A DNA stretch of 64,000 bases from Pseudomonadota bacterium (GTDB lineage: Bacteria > Pseudomonadota > Gammaproteobacteria > Burkholderiales > Burkholderiaceae_C), in NCBI GenBank assembly GCA_023442945.1, contig JAEZWW010000103.1, forward strand, positions 1 through 64,000, read 5' to 3'. Under the pieces are notes generated by a model. The model was not told where the DNA came from, did no database searches, and worked only from the letters and a program-made list of their open reading frames with translations. Below are positions 1 through 8,157 of the stretch, in pieces. Numbering within the stretch: position 1 is the stretch's first letter; each line of letters opens with the position of its first letter. Both the position numbers and the translations under genes were made by a program.

Positions 1-17
1 GGGGGCCCCCGGCGCCT

Positions 18-1088
18 TCAGGCGCTTCTGCGGCGGCGGCGCAACGCGGCCTGGCCGCCGGCCGCCACCAGCGTCAGCAGCGCCAAGCCCCAGCCGGTCA
101 GCGCCGGGACCGGCACCGGCGTGGCCCGCGCCGCGTAACAGATGCGCAGGCTGCCGTCGCCCGCGTTCGCGCCGTTGGTGCTGGCGAAACCGGTCAGCCC
201 GGCGCCCGAGCCCGAACTCCCGCCCGCGCCACCGCCGCCGGCGCCAATGCCGTTGCCGCCGCAGCCGGAGGTCCCAGCCGAGCCGCCGCCACCGCCGCCG
301 CCCGCGATCCAGCCGCCGCCGCCCCCGCCACCACTGCCTGCGGCGCTGGAAAACGGCGCTCTTGGCGCGCCATTGCCGCCGACACCCGCGTCGCTGCCGG
401 CCGTGCCCAAATAGCCGCCGCAACCCGCGCCCGCGGCACCGCCAGCGCCCAAGGTGCCACCGGGCGCCCCCACGCCCACGAGATTGGGGTTGGCGTCAAA
501 AGCGTCGGCCCCTGCGGTGCCTGCAAGGCCACCGCCAGCGCCGCCCACACCGCCATTGCCCGACGCAGGCAAGGGCGTGGCCCAAATGTTCGATGTCCCG
601 CCCACGCCGCCCCCGCCGCCCCCACCGGCCACCAGCACGCGGTCGGCGGGTGCGCCGGCGCCCGTGCGCACGTCCGTGGCGCCGCCGCCTTGGCCGCTGG
701 CGTTGTTGGCGCCGCCGGTGCCACCGCCGTTGAAGCCGTTGCTGCCGCCGACGAGGATGTGCAGCTGATCGCCTGGCGCGACGGCCAGCGTGCCGGTGGC
801 TTGAGCGCCCCGTCCCCCGACGCCGCCCAGCGAGCCAGCACCCCGGCCGCCTTCGGCGCCCAGCGCCGTCAGGCTCAGCTGTGTGACGTTGGCAGGGACG
901 GTGAAGGTTTGCTCCGCGCCGGTGAACCCAAAGCTGGCCAGCGTCTGGCCGGGTGCGCAAGCCGATTGCGCGTGCAGCACGCCATTCGGCAGCGCGGTCA
1001 CCAGGGCTGCCAGGGCGCCCAACCGAGCAACGGACAAGCGCTTGGACCCGCGCGCCCGGCGGCCTTTGGGGCCTCGTGTTTCGAACAT
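18..1088 (-). CDS. IPTL-CTERM glycine-rich exported protein
   Basis: A 356-residue predicted exported surface protein of unknown function. I start it at the ATG at 1088 because a GGGAGA ribosome site lies just upstream; the in-frame GTG at 1103 is less likely. A basic N-terminus and hydrophobic stretch (about residues 17-41, ending ...VLHAQ) look like a signal peptide. Next comes a glycine-rich domain opening with a TFTVPANVT-like beta segment, followed by long glycine runs to about residue 305. The C-terminus carries VPALTGWG, a hydrophobic helix and an Arg cluster, which is the IPTLxxWG-CTERM sorting tag read by exosortase H in other Burkholderiales. No exosortase gene is in the window. The gene has its own AT-rich promoter region. 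Confidence 0.85.
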   Translation of the reverse strand: MFETRGPKGRRARGSKRLSVARLGALAALVTALPNGVLHAQSACAPGQTLASFGFTGAEQTFTVPANVTQLSLTALGAEGGRGAGSLGGVGGRGAQATGTLAVAPGDQLHILVGGSNGFNGGGTGGANNASGQGGGATDVRTGAGAPADRVLVAGGGGGGGVGGTSNIWATPLPASGNGGVGGAGGGLAGTAGADAFDANPNLVGVGAPGGTLGAGGAAGAGCGGYLGTAGSDAGVGGNGAPRAPFSSAAGSGGGGGGGWIAGGGGGGGSAGTSGCGGNGIGAGGGGAGGSSGSGAGLTGFASTNGANAGDGSLRICYAARATPVPVPALTGWGLALLTLVAAGGQAALRRRRRSA

Positions 1089-1131
1089 TCGACTCTCCCG
1101 CACGTCCCGAACGGACGGCGGTAGAGTATTG

Positions 1132-1192
1132 AAACAAACAGTTTACAAGTCAAACTATTTGTTTATTTTTTCCTATTTCTTTGTGGAAATAG
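1132..1192. promoter_or_regulatory. AT-rich leader with two inverted repeats
   Basis: Upstream of the IPTL-CTERM gene the base composition drops sharply. A 13-bp arm at 1132-1144 is matched 12 of 13 by an inverted arm at 1152-1164 (7-bp spacer). A second perfect 7-bp stem, CTATTTC / GAAATAG, lies at 1173-1179 and 1186-1192. These could be an operator, a leader hairpin or a terminator for the other strand. No clear -35/-10 pair is assigned. The rest of 1089-1379 holds nothing I recognise. Confidence 0.4.
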
Positions 1193-1379
1193 AAATTTAA
1201 TGTGCTAGTCGTCCGGACGGCGTGTGTGATTTGGTCGGAACGTGTGCCGATGCGGCCGTCGTGCGATCCAGGGGCGCCCAGGGCCCTGGTGCGCGGGCGC
1301 CGGTCGGGAATGCGGCGCAGCGCCCGAGACTGCTGCACGAATGGGCGGCGGCCCGGCGCGGGCCGCGCTCAAATCCCGC

Positions 1380-2858
1380 CTACTTCTGGATATCCCCCAG
1401 GCACAGGTACTTGATCTCCAAATACTCGTCCATGCCGTGGCTGGAACCTTCGCGGCCCAGGCCGGACTGTTTGACGCCGCCGAAGGGCACGTGTTCGCTG
1501 GAGATGATGCCGGTGTTGATGCCGACCATGCCGTATTCCAGGCCTTCGCTGACGCGGAAGATGCGGCCGACGTCGCGGCTGTAGAAGTAGCTGGCCAGGC
1601 CGAATTCGGTGGCGTTGGCCGCGTCAATGCCTTCCTGCTCGGTCTTGAAGCGGAACACCGGCGCCAGCGGGCCGAAGGTTTCTTCGCGCGCGACCAGCAT
1701 GTCGGCCTGCGCGCCGGCGATGACGGTGGGCTCGTAGAACTGGCCCTTGAGCTTGTGGCCGCCGGTGATGACCTTGCCGCCTTTCTTGACAGCGTCTTTC
1801 ACGTGCTTGTCAACCTTGATGACGGCCGCCGGCTCGATCAGCGGGCCTTGCACCACGCCGGCGTCAAAGCCGTTGCCGACCTTGAGCGTCTTGACCTTGG
1901 CGGCGAACTTCTTGACGAAGCTGTCGTACACCTTGTCTTGCACGTAAAACCGGTTGGTGCACACGCAGGTCTGGCCGGCGTTGCGGTACTTGCTGGCGAT
2001 GGCGCCGTCCACGGCGCTGTCGATGTCGGCGTCGTCAAACACCAGGAAAGGCGCGTTGCCACCCAATTCCAGCGACAGCTTCTTGATGGTGGGCGCGCAC
2101 TGCGCCATCAGGATGCGGCCGACTTCGGTGGAGCCGGTGAAGGACAGGTGGCGCACCACGTCGCTGTCGCACAGCACCTTGCCGATGCCGGGCGCGTCGG
2201 TGCCGGTGATGACGTTGATCACGCCCGCCGGGATGCCGGCGCGCACCGCCAATTCCGCCGCGGCCAGGGCCGTCAGCGGCGTCAGCTCGGCCGGCTTGAT
2301 GACCACGGTGCAGCCCGCGGCCAGCGCCGGCGCGACCTTGCGCGTGATCATCGCCAGCGGGAAGTTCCACGGCGTGATGGCCGCGCACACGCCGACCGGC
2401 TGGCGCGTGACCAGGATGCGCTTGTTGTTGTCGAAGGTGGGCAGCGTTTCGCCGTTGGCGCGCTTGGCTTCTTCGGCAAACCATTCGACGAAGCTGGCGC
2501 CGTAAGCGACTTCGCCCATGGCTTCGGCCAGCGGCTTGCCTTGCTCGGCCGTCATCAGGCGCGCCAGGTCGTCCTGCGCTTCCATCAGCAGCTTGTACCA
2601 GGCCACCATCAGGCCGTGGCGCTGCTTGGCGGTGAGCGCGCGCCAGGCCGGCCAGGCGGCGTTGGCGGCATCGATGGCGGCCTTGGTCTCGCGCGGGCCC
2701 AGGTCGGCCACGTCGGCCAGCTTGCGGCCGGTGGCCGGGTCGATCACGTCAAAGCGGGCCTTGCCCTTGACCCACTTGCCGCCGACCAGGCCGTCGGTCT
2801 TGAGCAGGGTCGGGTCGACCAGGTCGTCCAGCGGGTTCTCGAACGTTACGGCAGGCAT
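1380..2858 (-). CDS. gabD: NAD(P)-dependent succinate-semialdehyde dehydrogenase
   Basis: Aldehyde dehydrogenase superfamily enzyme, 492 residues, the usual length for GabD, which oxidises succinate semialdehyde to succinate. The start at 2858 gives the conserved N-terminus and has GGAGA upstream; longer forms are non-homologous. Visible features are TPWNFP (Asn165, oxyanion), FTGSTEVG (about 240-247, cofactor loop), LELGG (catalytic base Glu264) and GQTCVC (nucleophile Cys298). The Cys-Val-Cys after GQT is typical of bacterial succinate-semialdehyde dehydrogenases. It stands alone, with no GABA transaminase next to it, so the physiological aldehyde could also be glutarate semialdehyde. Confidence 0.9.
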   Translation of the reverse strand: MPAVTFENPLDDLVDPTLLKTDGLVGGKWVKGKARFDVIDPATGRKLADVADLGPRETKAAIDAANAAWPAWRALTAKQRHGLMVAWYKLLMEAQDDLARLMTAEQGKPLAEAMGEVAYGASFVEWFAEEAKRANGETLPTFDNNKRILVTRQPVGVCAAITPWNFPLAMITRKVAPALAAGCTVVIKPAELTPLTALAAAELAVRAGIPAGVINVITGTDAPGIGKVLCDSDVVRHLSFTGSTEVGRILMAQCAPTIKKLSLELGGNAPFLVFDDADIDSAVDGAIASKYRNAGQTCVCTNRFYVQDKVYDSFVKKFAAKVKTLKVGNGFDAGVVQGPLIEPAAVIKVDKHVKDAVKKGGKVITGGHKLKGQFYEPTVIAGAQADMLVAREETFGPLAPVFRFKTEQEGIDAANATEFGLASYFYSRDVGRIFRVSEGLEYGMVGINTGIISSEHVPFGGVKQSGLGREGSSHGMDEYLEIKYLCLGDIQK

Positions 2859-2967
2859 GCGGGGGTCTCCACGAAAGTTTGCATTCGCATTGTAGGCACC
2901 GCAGACGGGCGCAGGCCGCTGGTTCGGCGCCCTGGCGCCGTGGTGCGAAGGCCTGGGCGCATGAGAA

Positions 2968-3033
2968 ATGCTATGTAAATGAGAGCTGCCTGCGCAGGTG
3001 GCTCTAAGGCTGGCGCCGCATTTGGCTTGAAAG
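2968..3033 (+). repeat. Dispersed repeat, copy 1
   Basis: Matches the repeat core in plus orientation: GAGCTGCCTGCGCA, then GGTGGC, then a diverged TCTAAGGCTGGCGCC and a TTGGCTTGAAA tail. It lies upstream of gabD. Confidence 0.7.
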
Positions 3034-3129
3034 ACCGGTTGGCGGCAGCGCCAACGCCGGTTCACCCCGCCGCGCGCGGCGCCCGCGCAGCGGGTCGGCC
3101 CGGGCGCAGGTTGGTGTACTGCTTTTGAC

Positions 3130-3192
3130 AGGATTTTTGATTGAATTTGGCCGCTGGCCCTAGAGCCATCTGCGCGGCCAGCTGCTAAAAAC
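3130..3192 (-). repeat. Dispersed repeat, copy 2
   Basis: Reads in minus orientation: AGCTGGCCGCGCA, GATGGC, TCTAGGGCCAGCGGCC, then an AT-rich tail. It lies about 60 bp past the cls stop codon side of the spacer. Confidence 0.8.
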
Positions 3193-3251
3193 GCAGCAGA
3201 TTGGCGATCGCGCGTTCACCAAGGCCCCGCGTGCGCCCGGCGCGCAACGCC

Positions 3252-4712
3252 CTACAGCAGCGGTGAGCCCAGCCGCGCCACGGCCTCGAACACGTACTGC
3301 GCGGCGGGCGCCTTGCGGTCGGTCGGCACCAGCTTGCAGTGCGACAAATCGTCTTCGAACATCTGCGCCAGGCGCGCGTTGAAGTCGCGCTCCATCACCG
3401 CGGCGGCCACTTCAAAGTTCAGGCGGAAGCTGCGGTTGTCGAAGTTGGCGCTGCCGACCATGCCGTAATGTTCGTCCACCAGCAGCGTCTTGGCGTGGAA
3501 CATGCGGCCGTGGTATTCGAAGATCAGCACGCCCGCGTCCTGCAGTTCCTTGTAGTACGAGCGCGCGGCGGCGGTGACGACGCGCGAATCGCTGCGCTCG
3601 GGCACGATCAGCTTGACCTGCACGCCGCGCAGCGCGGCGTTGGTCAGCGCCACAAAGGCGGGCTCGGTCGGCACGAAATAAGGGGTGGCCATCCAGACGC
3701 GTTCGTGCGCCATGTTCAGCGCGTCGATCATGGCGCGGTGGATGGCCTCGCCGTCGGTGTCGGGGCCTGAGGCGACGATCTGCAGCGGGATCTGGCCGGG
3801 CGCCACGTCGGGCAGCATTTCGTGTTCGCTGCGCGGCGGCTTGCCATTGGCGTAGCGCCAGTCCTGCAAAAAGATGTACTGCAGCCAGCGCACCGCGCCG
3901 CCGCGCAGCAGCAGGTGCGTGTCGCGGTAAGCATCGTGAGGGCGAAAGTTCTCGTTTTCATCGTCCGTGACGTTGATGCCGCCCAAGAGGCCGACGCAGC
4001 CATCGACCACCACGATCTTGCGGTGCGTGCGCAGGTTGACCAGCGGGCGCAGCCGGTCCAGCCGCGTCGGGTGGAACACGGCGAATTCGCCCCCGGCGTC
4101 GCGGAAGGTGTCGACCAGCTGGCGGTGCTTGCGCGAGAGCAGTTTGGGCGAACCGATGCCGTCCACCAGCAGGCGCACCTCCACGCCAGCGCGGGCTTTT
4201 TCCGTCAGCGCGTTCAGCAGCAGCGTGCCGGTCTGGTCGGGCTCGAAGATGTAGTACTCGAGGTGGACGTGGTGCTCGGCCGCGGCGATCTCGCGCAGCA
4301 GCGCCGTCAGCGTGGCGCCGCCGCTGGCCAGGATGTCGATCGACTGCACGCTGCTGATGGGGATGCCGCAGCTGGCTTCGATCAGCTTGGCGTGGTGCAC
4401 CGCCCAGTCCGGCACGTCGGGCCGGTGCGCGCGCAGGCGCTCCAGGTCGCGCTGCGACATCAGTGCGGCCCGGTTGTGCCAGCGGCGCAGGCGCTGGCGC
4501 TTGACGCGCTGCGGGCCGAAGTAGGCGTACACCGCCAGGCCGATCACCGGCATCATGTTCAGCACCATGATCCAGGCCAGCGTGGACACCGGCGAGCGCC
4601 GCTGCATGACGACCCAGGTCGTGACGATGATGCTGGAGAGCGTCCACACCCAACCCAGCCAGAAGGTCCAGTTGTGGCCGGCGATGGCGTAGCGGGGCAG
4701 TTCAACGTCCAT
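3252..4712 (-). CDS. cls: Cardiolipin synthase, phospholipase D family
   Basis: Membrane enzyme of 486 residues that joins two phosphatidylglycerols into cardiolipin and glycerol. Two N-terminal membrane helices (about 14-36 and 43-65) are followed by two phospholipase D domains. The first HKD motif is HRKIVVVD at His230, followed by GLLGGIN. The second is HAKTLLVD at His406, followed by GSANFDNRS. Length and layout match ClsA. The ArsC-like gene lies 21 bp upstream on the same strand, so the two may be co-transcribed. Confidence 0.9.
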   Translation of the reverse strand: MDVELPRYAIAGHNWTFWLGWVWTLSSIIVTTWVVMQRRSPVSTLAWIMVLNMMPVIGLAVYAYFGPQRVKRQRLRRWHNRAALMSQRDLERLRAHRPDVPDWAVHHAKLIEASCGIPISSVQSIDILASGGATLTALLREIAAAEHHVHLEYYIFEPDQTGTLLLNALTEKARAGVEVRLLVDGIGSPKLLSRKHRQLVDTFRDAGGEFAVFHPTRLDRLRPLVNLRTHRKIVVVDGCVGLLGGINVTDDENENFRPHDAYRDTHLLLRGGAVRWLQYIFLQDWRYANGKPPRSEHEMLPDVAPGQIPLQIVASGPDTDGEAIHRAMIDALNMAHERVWMATPYFVPTEPAFVALTNAALRGVQVKLIVPERSDSRVVTAAARSYYKELQDAGVLIFEYHGRMFHAKTLLVDEHYGMVGSANFDNRSFRLNFEVAAAVMERDFNARLAQMFEDDLSHCKLVPTDRKAPAAQYVFEAVARLGSPLL

Positions 4713-4733
4713 GGCGGTGTGCGGCGGGCGTCT

Positions 4734-5099
4734 TCAGCCGACGCGGTTGGCCCAGTCGTCGGGCGCAAAGCCGACGGTGATGGCGCCGTCCGGCCATTCG
4801 ACCACCGGGCGCTTGATGGCGCTGGGCGCGCGCTGCAGCAGCGCGGCGGCGCTGGCGGCGTCGTGCACGGCGGCCTGTTCGTCGGCACTCAGCTGGCGCC
4901 AGGTCGTACCGCGGCGGTTCAGCACCGTTTCCCAGCCGGCGGCGGCCAGCCAGCGCGCCAGGTGGTCAGCGGGCACGCCTTGCTTCTTGAAGTCGTGAAA
5001 CGTCGCGTTGACGCCGTGGTCGGCGAGCCAGGTGCGCGCCTTCTTGACGGTGTCGCAGTTGGGGATTCCGTAGAGCGTGGGGGCGGTGGTGTCGGGCAT
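4734..5099 (-). CDS. ArsC/Spx-family reductase-like protein
   Basis: A 121-residue thioredoxin-fold protein of the ArsC/Spx superfamily, closest in style to the uncharacterised YffB group. GIPNCDTVKKA near the N-terminus places the redox Cys at residue 15, with a single Cys rather than a CxxC pair. The IKRPVVEW segment near residue 97 is the conserved ArsC/YffB strand. I prefer the start at 5099; an ATG-less extension to 5117 is possible. It is divergent from folC with about 50 bp between starts. Whether it reduces arsenate is not shown by sequence. Confidence 0.8.
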   Translation of the reverse strand: MPDTTAPTLYGIPNCDTVKKARTWLADHGVNATFHDFKKQGVPADHLARWLAAAGWETVLNRRGTTWRQLSADEQAAVHDAASAAALLQRAPSAIKRPVVEWPDGAITVGFAPDDWANRVG

Positions 5100-5149
5100 C
5101 GCCGGCGATGATGCCACGCGCGGCGCGCGTCGGTGACAATTCCCCCGTC

Positions 5150-6451
5150 ATGAAAACCCTGGAAGACTGGCTCGCCCACTGCGAGCACCTGCACCCCACC
5201 ACGATCGAGCTGGGCCTGGACCGCGTGCGCGCCGTGGCCGAGCGCATGGGCCTGCGCTTTGACGTGCCCGTGTTCACCGTCGCGGGCACCAACGGCAAGG
5301 GCTCGACCTGCGCCATGCTCGAAGCCATCTTGGGCGAAGCGGGCTTTCGCACCGGCGTCTTCACCTCGCCGCACCTGGTGCGTTTTGAAGAGCGCTGCCG
5401 GATTCGTGGTGAGTCCGTCGATGCTGCAGATTTGGTAGCTGCCTTCGCACGTGTGGAAAGCGCCAGGGCCGAAATTTCCCTGACATATTTTGAGTTCACC
5501 ACGCTCGCCATCCTGGACACGCTGGCGCGCGCGCCGCTGGACGCGGTGGTGCTGGAAGTGGGCCTGGGGGGTCGCCTGGACGCGGTCAACATCGTTGATA
5601 CCGACTGCGCCATCCTGACCAGCATCGACATCGACCACGCCGAGCTGCTGGGCGACACGCGCGAGAAGATCGGCTTCGAGAAGGCCGGCGTCATGCGGCC
5701 CGGCAAACCGGCCATCGTCAGCGACCCGGTGCCGCCGCAAAGCGTGATCGACCACGCCGAGGCCATTGGCGCCGACCTGTGGCTGCTGGGGCGCGACTTC
5801 AACTACGACGGCGACAAGCAGCAGTGGGGTTGGGCCGGGCGCGGGCGCCGCTACGCGGGTCTGGCCTACCCGGCGCTGCGCGGGGCCAACCAATTGCTGA
5901 ACGCGTCGGGCGTGCTGGCCGCGCTGACGGCGCTGCGCACGCAGCTGCCGGTGACGGCGCAGGCGGTGCGCACGGGCCTCGCGATGGTCGAGTTGCCGGG
6001 GCGCTTCCAGGTCGTGCCGGGCCAGCCCGCACTGGTGCTGGACGTGGCGCACAACCCGCATTCGGTCGCCGCGTTGGCGCTGAACCTGGACAACATGGGC
6101 TTTTACCCCACCACCCACGCCGTCGTGGGCGCCATGGGCGACAAGGACCTGACGCCCATGCTGGCGCGCATGGACCCGATCGTTGATCGCTGGTACTTCA
6201 CCGACTTGCCCACACCGCGCGCGGCCAGCGCCGCCCAGCTGCAGGCCGACTGGCAGGCCGTCACGCACCGCAAAGACGCCGCTTCGGCCGTCTTTGCCGA
6301 CCCCATGGCGGCCCTGGCCGCTGCGGCGGCCGCAGCCACCCCCGCTGATAGAATCGTCGTCTTCGGATCGTTCTACACCGTTGGTGGCGTGCTGGCGCAC
6401 GGCGTCCCTCGGCTGCAGGCCGGGCAACCCGCCCCGGATGCCGGAAGCTGA
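5150..6451 (+). CDS. folC: Bifunctional folylpolyglutamate/dihydrofolate synthase
   Basis: Mur-ligase-fold ATPase of 433 residues that adds glutamate to dihydropteroate and to folates. VAGTNGKGST (about 44-53) is the ATP P-loop, SPHLVRFEER and SLTYFEF are FolC signatures, LEVGLGGRLDAVNIVD is the central domain motif, and LDVAHNPHS opens the C-terminal domain. It is collinear with the E. coli protein as I recall it. The start at 5150 gives the conserved KTLEDWL opening. It leads a run with the SPOR gene, cvpA, purF and metZ, the standard order in this group. Confidence 0.93.
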   Translation: MKTLEDWLAHCEHLHPTTIELGLDRVRAVAERMGLRFDVPVFTVAGTNGKGSTCAMLEAILGEAGFRTGVFTSPHLVRFEERCRIRGESVDAADLVAAFARVESARAEISLTYFEFTTLAILDTLARAPLDAVVLEVGLGGRLDAVNIVDTDCAILTSIDIDHAELLGDTREKIGFEKAGVMRPGKPAIVSDPVPPQSVIDHAEAIGADLWLLGRDFNYDGDKQQWGWAGRGRRYAGLAYPALRGANQLLNASGVLAALTALRTQLPVTAQAVRTGLAMVELPGRFQVVPGQPALVLDVAHNPHSVAALALNLDNMGFYPTTHAVVGAMGDKDLTPMLARMDPIVDRWYFTDLPTPRAASAAQLQADWQAVTHRKDAASAVFADPMAALAAAAAAATPADRIVVFGSFYTVGGVLAHGVPRLQAGQPAPDAGS

Positions 6452-6462
6452 CCCCCGAATTC

Positions 6463-7614
6463 ATGGCATTTTTCAAATTCCGCCAGCGCGGCCCAGCGCA
6501 ACCCGAACCCACCGGCCGCCGTTCCGGCAAGGATGAGCCGGCCCCGGCAGGCCCCCAGGAAAGCATCGACACCGTCCGCCGCCGTGCACGCCACCGGCTG
6601 CTGGGCGCCGTGGTGCTGGTGGGCGTCGCCGTCATCGGCTTCCCACTGCTGTTTGACACCCAGCCGCGTCCTGTCGCGGTGAACGCCCCCATCGTCATTC
6701 CCGACAAGGACACCGCTGGCCCCCTGCGTGGCCCAGACGCCCCGGACAGCCGTGCCGTTCCCGCGTCTGCCAGCCTGGGCGAGCGCGAGGAAATGGTCGT
6801 GGCCGGTGCCGCCGCTGGCGCTGCACGGGCCGCAGCCGGTGAGCGCGCGCCCACATCGGCGGCATCATCCGCGGCGCCACGCACGACATCCGACGCCGCC
6901 AGCCAGCGCGCTCGTACCGAAGCCGACGCCAAGGCCAAACGCGACGAGGAAGCAGCGCGCGCACAGGCCCAGCGTGAGCAGGCCGCCAAAACGGACACCG
7001 CCGACGCCGACCGCCGCGCCAAGGCCGAGCAGGAGGCCAAAGCCAAGGCCAAACGCGAAGCTGAGGCCAAAGCCAAGCGCGAGGCAGAAGCCAAAGCCAA
7101 GCGGGAAGCCGACGCCAAGCGCGAGGCCGAGGCCCGCCGCGCCGCCGACAGCGACACGGACGCCGATGCGGCCGCCAAGCGCGAGGCCGAGGCCGCCAAA
7201 CGCGAAGCCGACGCCAAGCGCCAGGCCGAAGCCAAGGCCAAGCGGGAAGCCGACGCCAAGGCGAAACGCGAGGCCGAGGCCAAAGCCAAGCGCGAGGAGG
7301 CGGCGCGGGCCCGCGCGCTGCTGGAAGGCAAGGCCAACAACAACGCGGACGCCAAGCCCGAGCGCAAGGCGGACGAGCCCACCAAGGGCCGCTTCATCGT
7401 CCAGGTCGGCGCGTTTTCCGACGACGTCGCCACACGCCAGGCCCGCCAGAAGGCGGAGGCGGCGGGCGTCAAGACCTACACACAGGTGGTCGACACCAGC
7501 GCCGGCAAGCGCACCCGCGTGCGCGTGGGGCCGTTCGGCTCGCGCGAGGAAGCCGAAAAAGCCGCCGCCGCCTTGAAGAAGGCCGGGCTGGGCGGCTCCA
7601 TCCTCGCCCTGTGA
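6463..7614 (+). CDS. SPOR-domain cell-division-type protein (DedD-like)
   Basis: A 383-residue bitopic inner-membrane protein. A basic N-terminus precedes one membrane helix (about 47-66). A long low-complexity region of Ala, Lys, Glu and Arg (about 125-290, repeating KAKREAEA-like units) is probably a rigid helical spacer across the periplasm. The C-terminal SPOR domain (about 308-383, FIVQVGAF ... VRVGPF) binds denuded septal peptidoglycan glycans. It starts 11 bp after folC and ends one base before cvpA, as dedD does in many proteobacteria. The repeated codons make this stretch prone to length change. Confidence 0.88.
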   Translation: MAFFKFRQRGPAQPEPTGRRSGKDEPAPAGPQESIDTVRRRARHRLLGAVVLVGVAVIGFPLLFDTQPRPVAVNAPIVIPDKDTAGPLRGPDAPDSRAVPASASLGEREEMVVAGAAAGAARAAAGERAPTSAASSAAPRTTSDAASQRARTEADAKAKRDEEAARAQAQREQAAKTDTADADRRAKAEQEAKAKAKREAEAKAKREAEAKAKREADAKREAEARRAADSDTDADAAAKREAEAAKREADAKRQAEAKAKREADAKAKREAEAKAKREEAARARALLEGKANNNADAKPERKADEPTKGRFIVQVGAFSDDVATRQARQKAEAAGVKTYTQVVDTSAGKRTRVRVGPFGSREEAEKAAAALKKAGLGGSILAL

Positions 7615-7615
7615 C

Positions 7616-8107
7616 GTGCTGTCCGCGCTCGACTGGATCTGCGCGGCGCTGCTCCTGGCCTCGCTCCTGCTGGGCGCCTGGCGGGGACTGGTTTTTGAGC
7701 TGATGTCCATCGCCGGCTGGGTGGTCGCCTTCCTGGCGGCGCGCTGGTCGGCGACTGTGGTGGGCGACTGGCTGCCGATGGGTGAATCGCCCGAACCGCT
7801 GCGCTACGCGGCCGGCTTCGTGCTCGTCTTCATTGCCGTGGCATTTTTGTGCGGCATGCTGGCCTCGCTGGCGCGGCACGCGGCCAAGGCGCTGGGCGTG
7901 CGTCCGGTCGACCGGGTCTTTGGCGCCGTGTTTGGTGTGCTGCGCGGGGTGCTGGTGCTGGTGGTGCTGGCCGCCCTGGTGCTGATGACGCCGATGCGCG
8001 ACGAGCCCTGGTGGCGCGAATCGCTGAGCGCCAGCTGGCTTGAAATGACACTGCTGTGGCTCCACCCTTTGTTGCCAGAGTCGTTCGGCAAATACCTTTC
8101 CGCGTGA
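7616..8107 (+). CDS. cvpA: CvpA family membrane protein
   Basis: A 163-residue inner-membrane protein with about four hydrophobic segments (roughly 5-25, 28-46, 63-83, 100-122). The family is named for colicin V production and is linked to envelope stress; its biochemistry is unsettled. The start is GTG at 7616, one base after the previous stop, implying translational coupling. Its position directly before purF is the classical cvpA-purF arrangement. Confidence 0.88.
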   Translation: MLSALDWICAALLLASLLLGAWRGLVFELMSIAGWVVAFLAARWSATVVGDWLPMGESPEPLRYAAGFVLVFIAVAFLCGMLASLARHAAKALGVRPVDRVFGAVFGVLRGVLVLVVLAALVLMTPMRDEPWWRESLSASWLEMTLLWLHPLLPESFGKYLSA

Positions 8108-8157
8108 CAATTGGGGGTTCTACCCCCTTCCTACCCACCTCCCGCAGGACCCTCACC

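Larger units (their letters stand above)
2859..3251. other. Intergenic stretch with two inverted copies of the dispersed repeat
   Basis: A 393-bp spacer between the starts/ends of the gabD and cls genes. No credible gene is seen. It contains two copies of the window's dispersed repeat in opposite orientation (2968-3033 and 3130-3192), about 100 bp apart. The gabD promoter should lie in its left part. Confidence 0.7.

Noticed and set aside
5410..5485. Stretch inside folC resembling the dispersed repeat (TAGCTGCC, CGCAC, AAGCGCCAGGGCCGAAATTT)
   Set aside because: The protein here is collinear with E. coli FolC and the stretch encodes the conserved SARAEISLTYFE region without extra length, so I treat the similarity as chance or at most local conversion.
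6900..7330. Repetitive plus-strand sequence in the SPOR gene as a tandem DNA repeat or CRISPR-like array
   Set aside because: It is codon-level repetition of KAKREAEA-like helix units with irregular spacing; there are no constant repeats with unique spacers.
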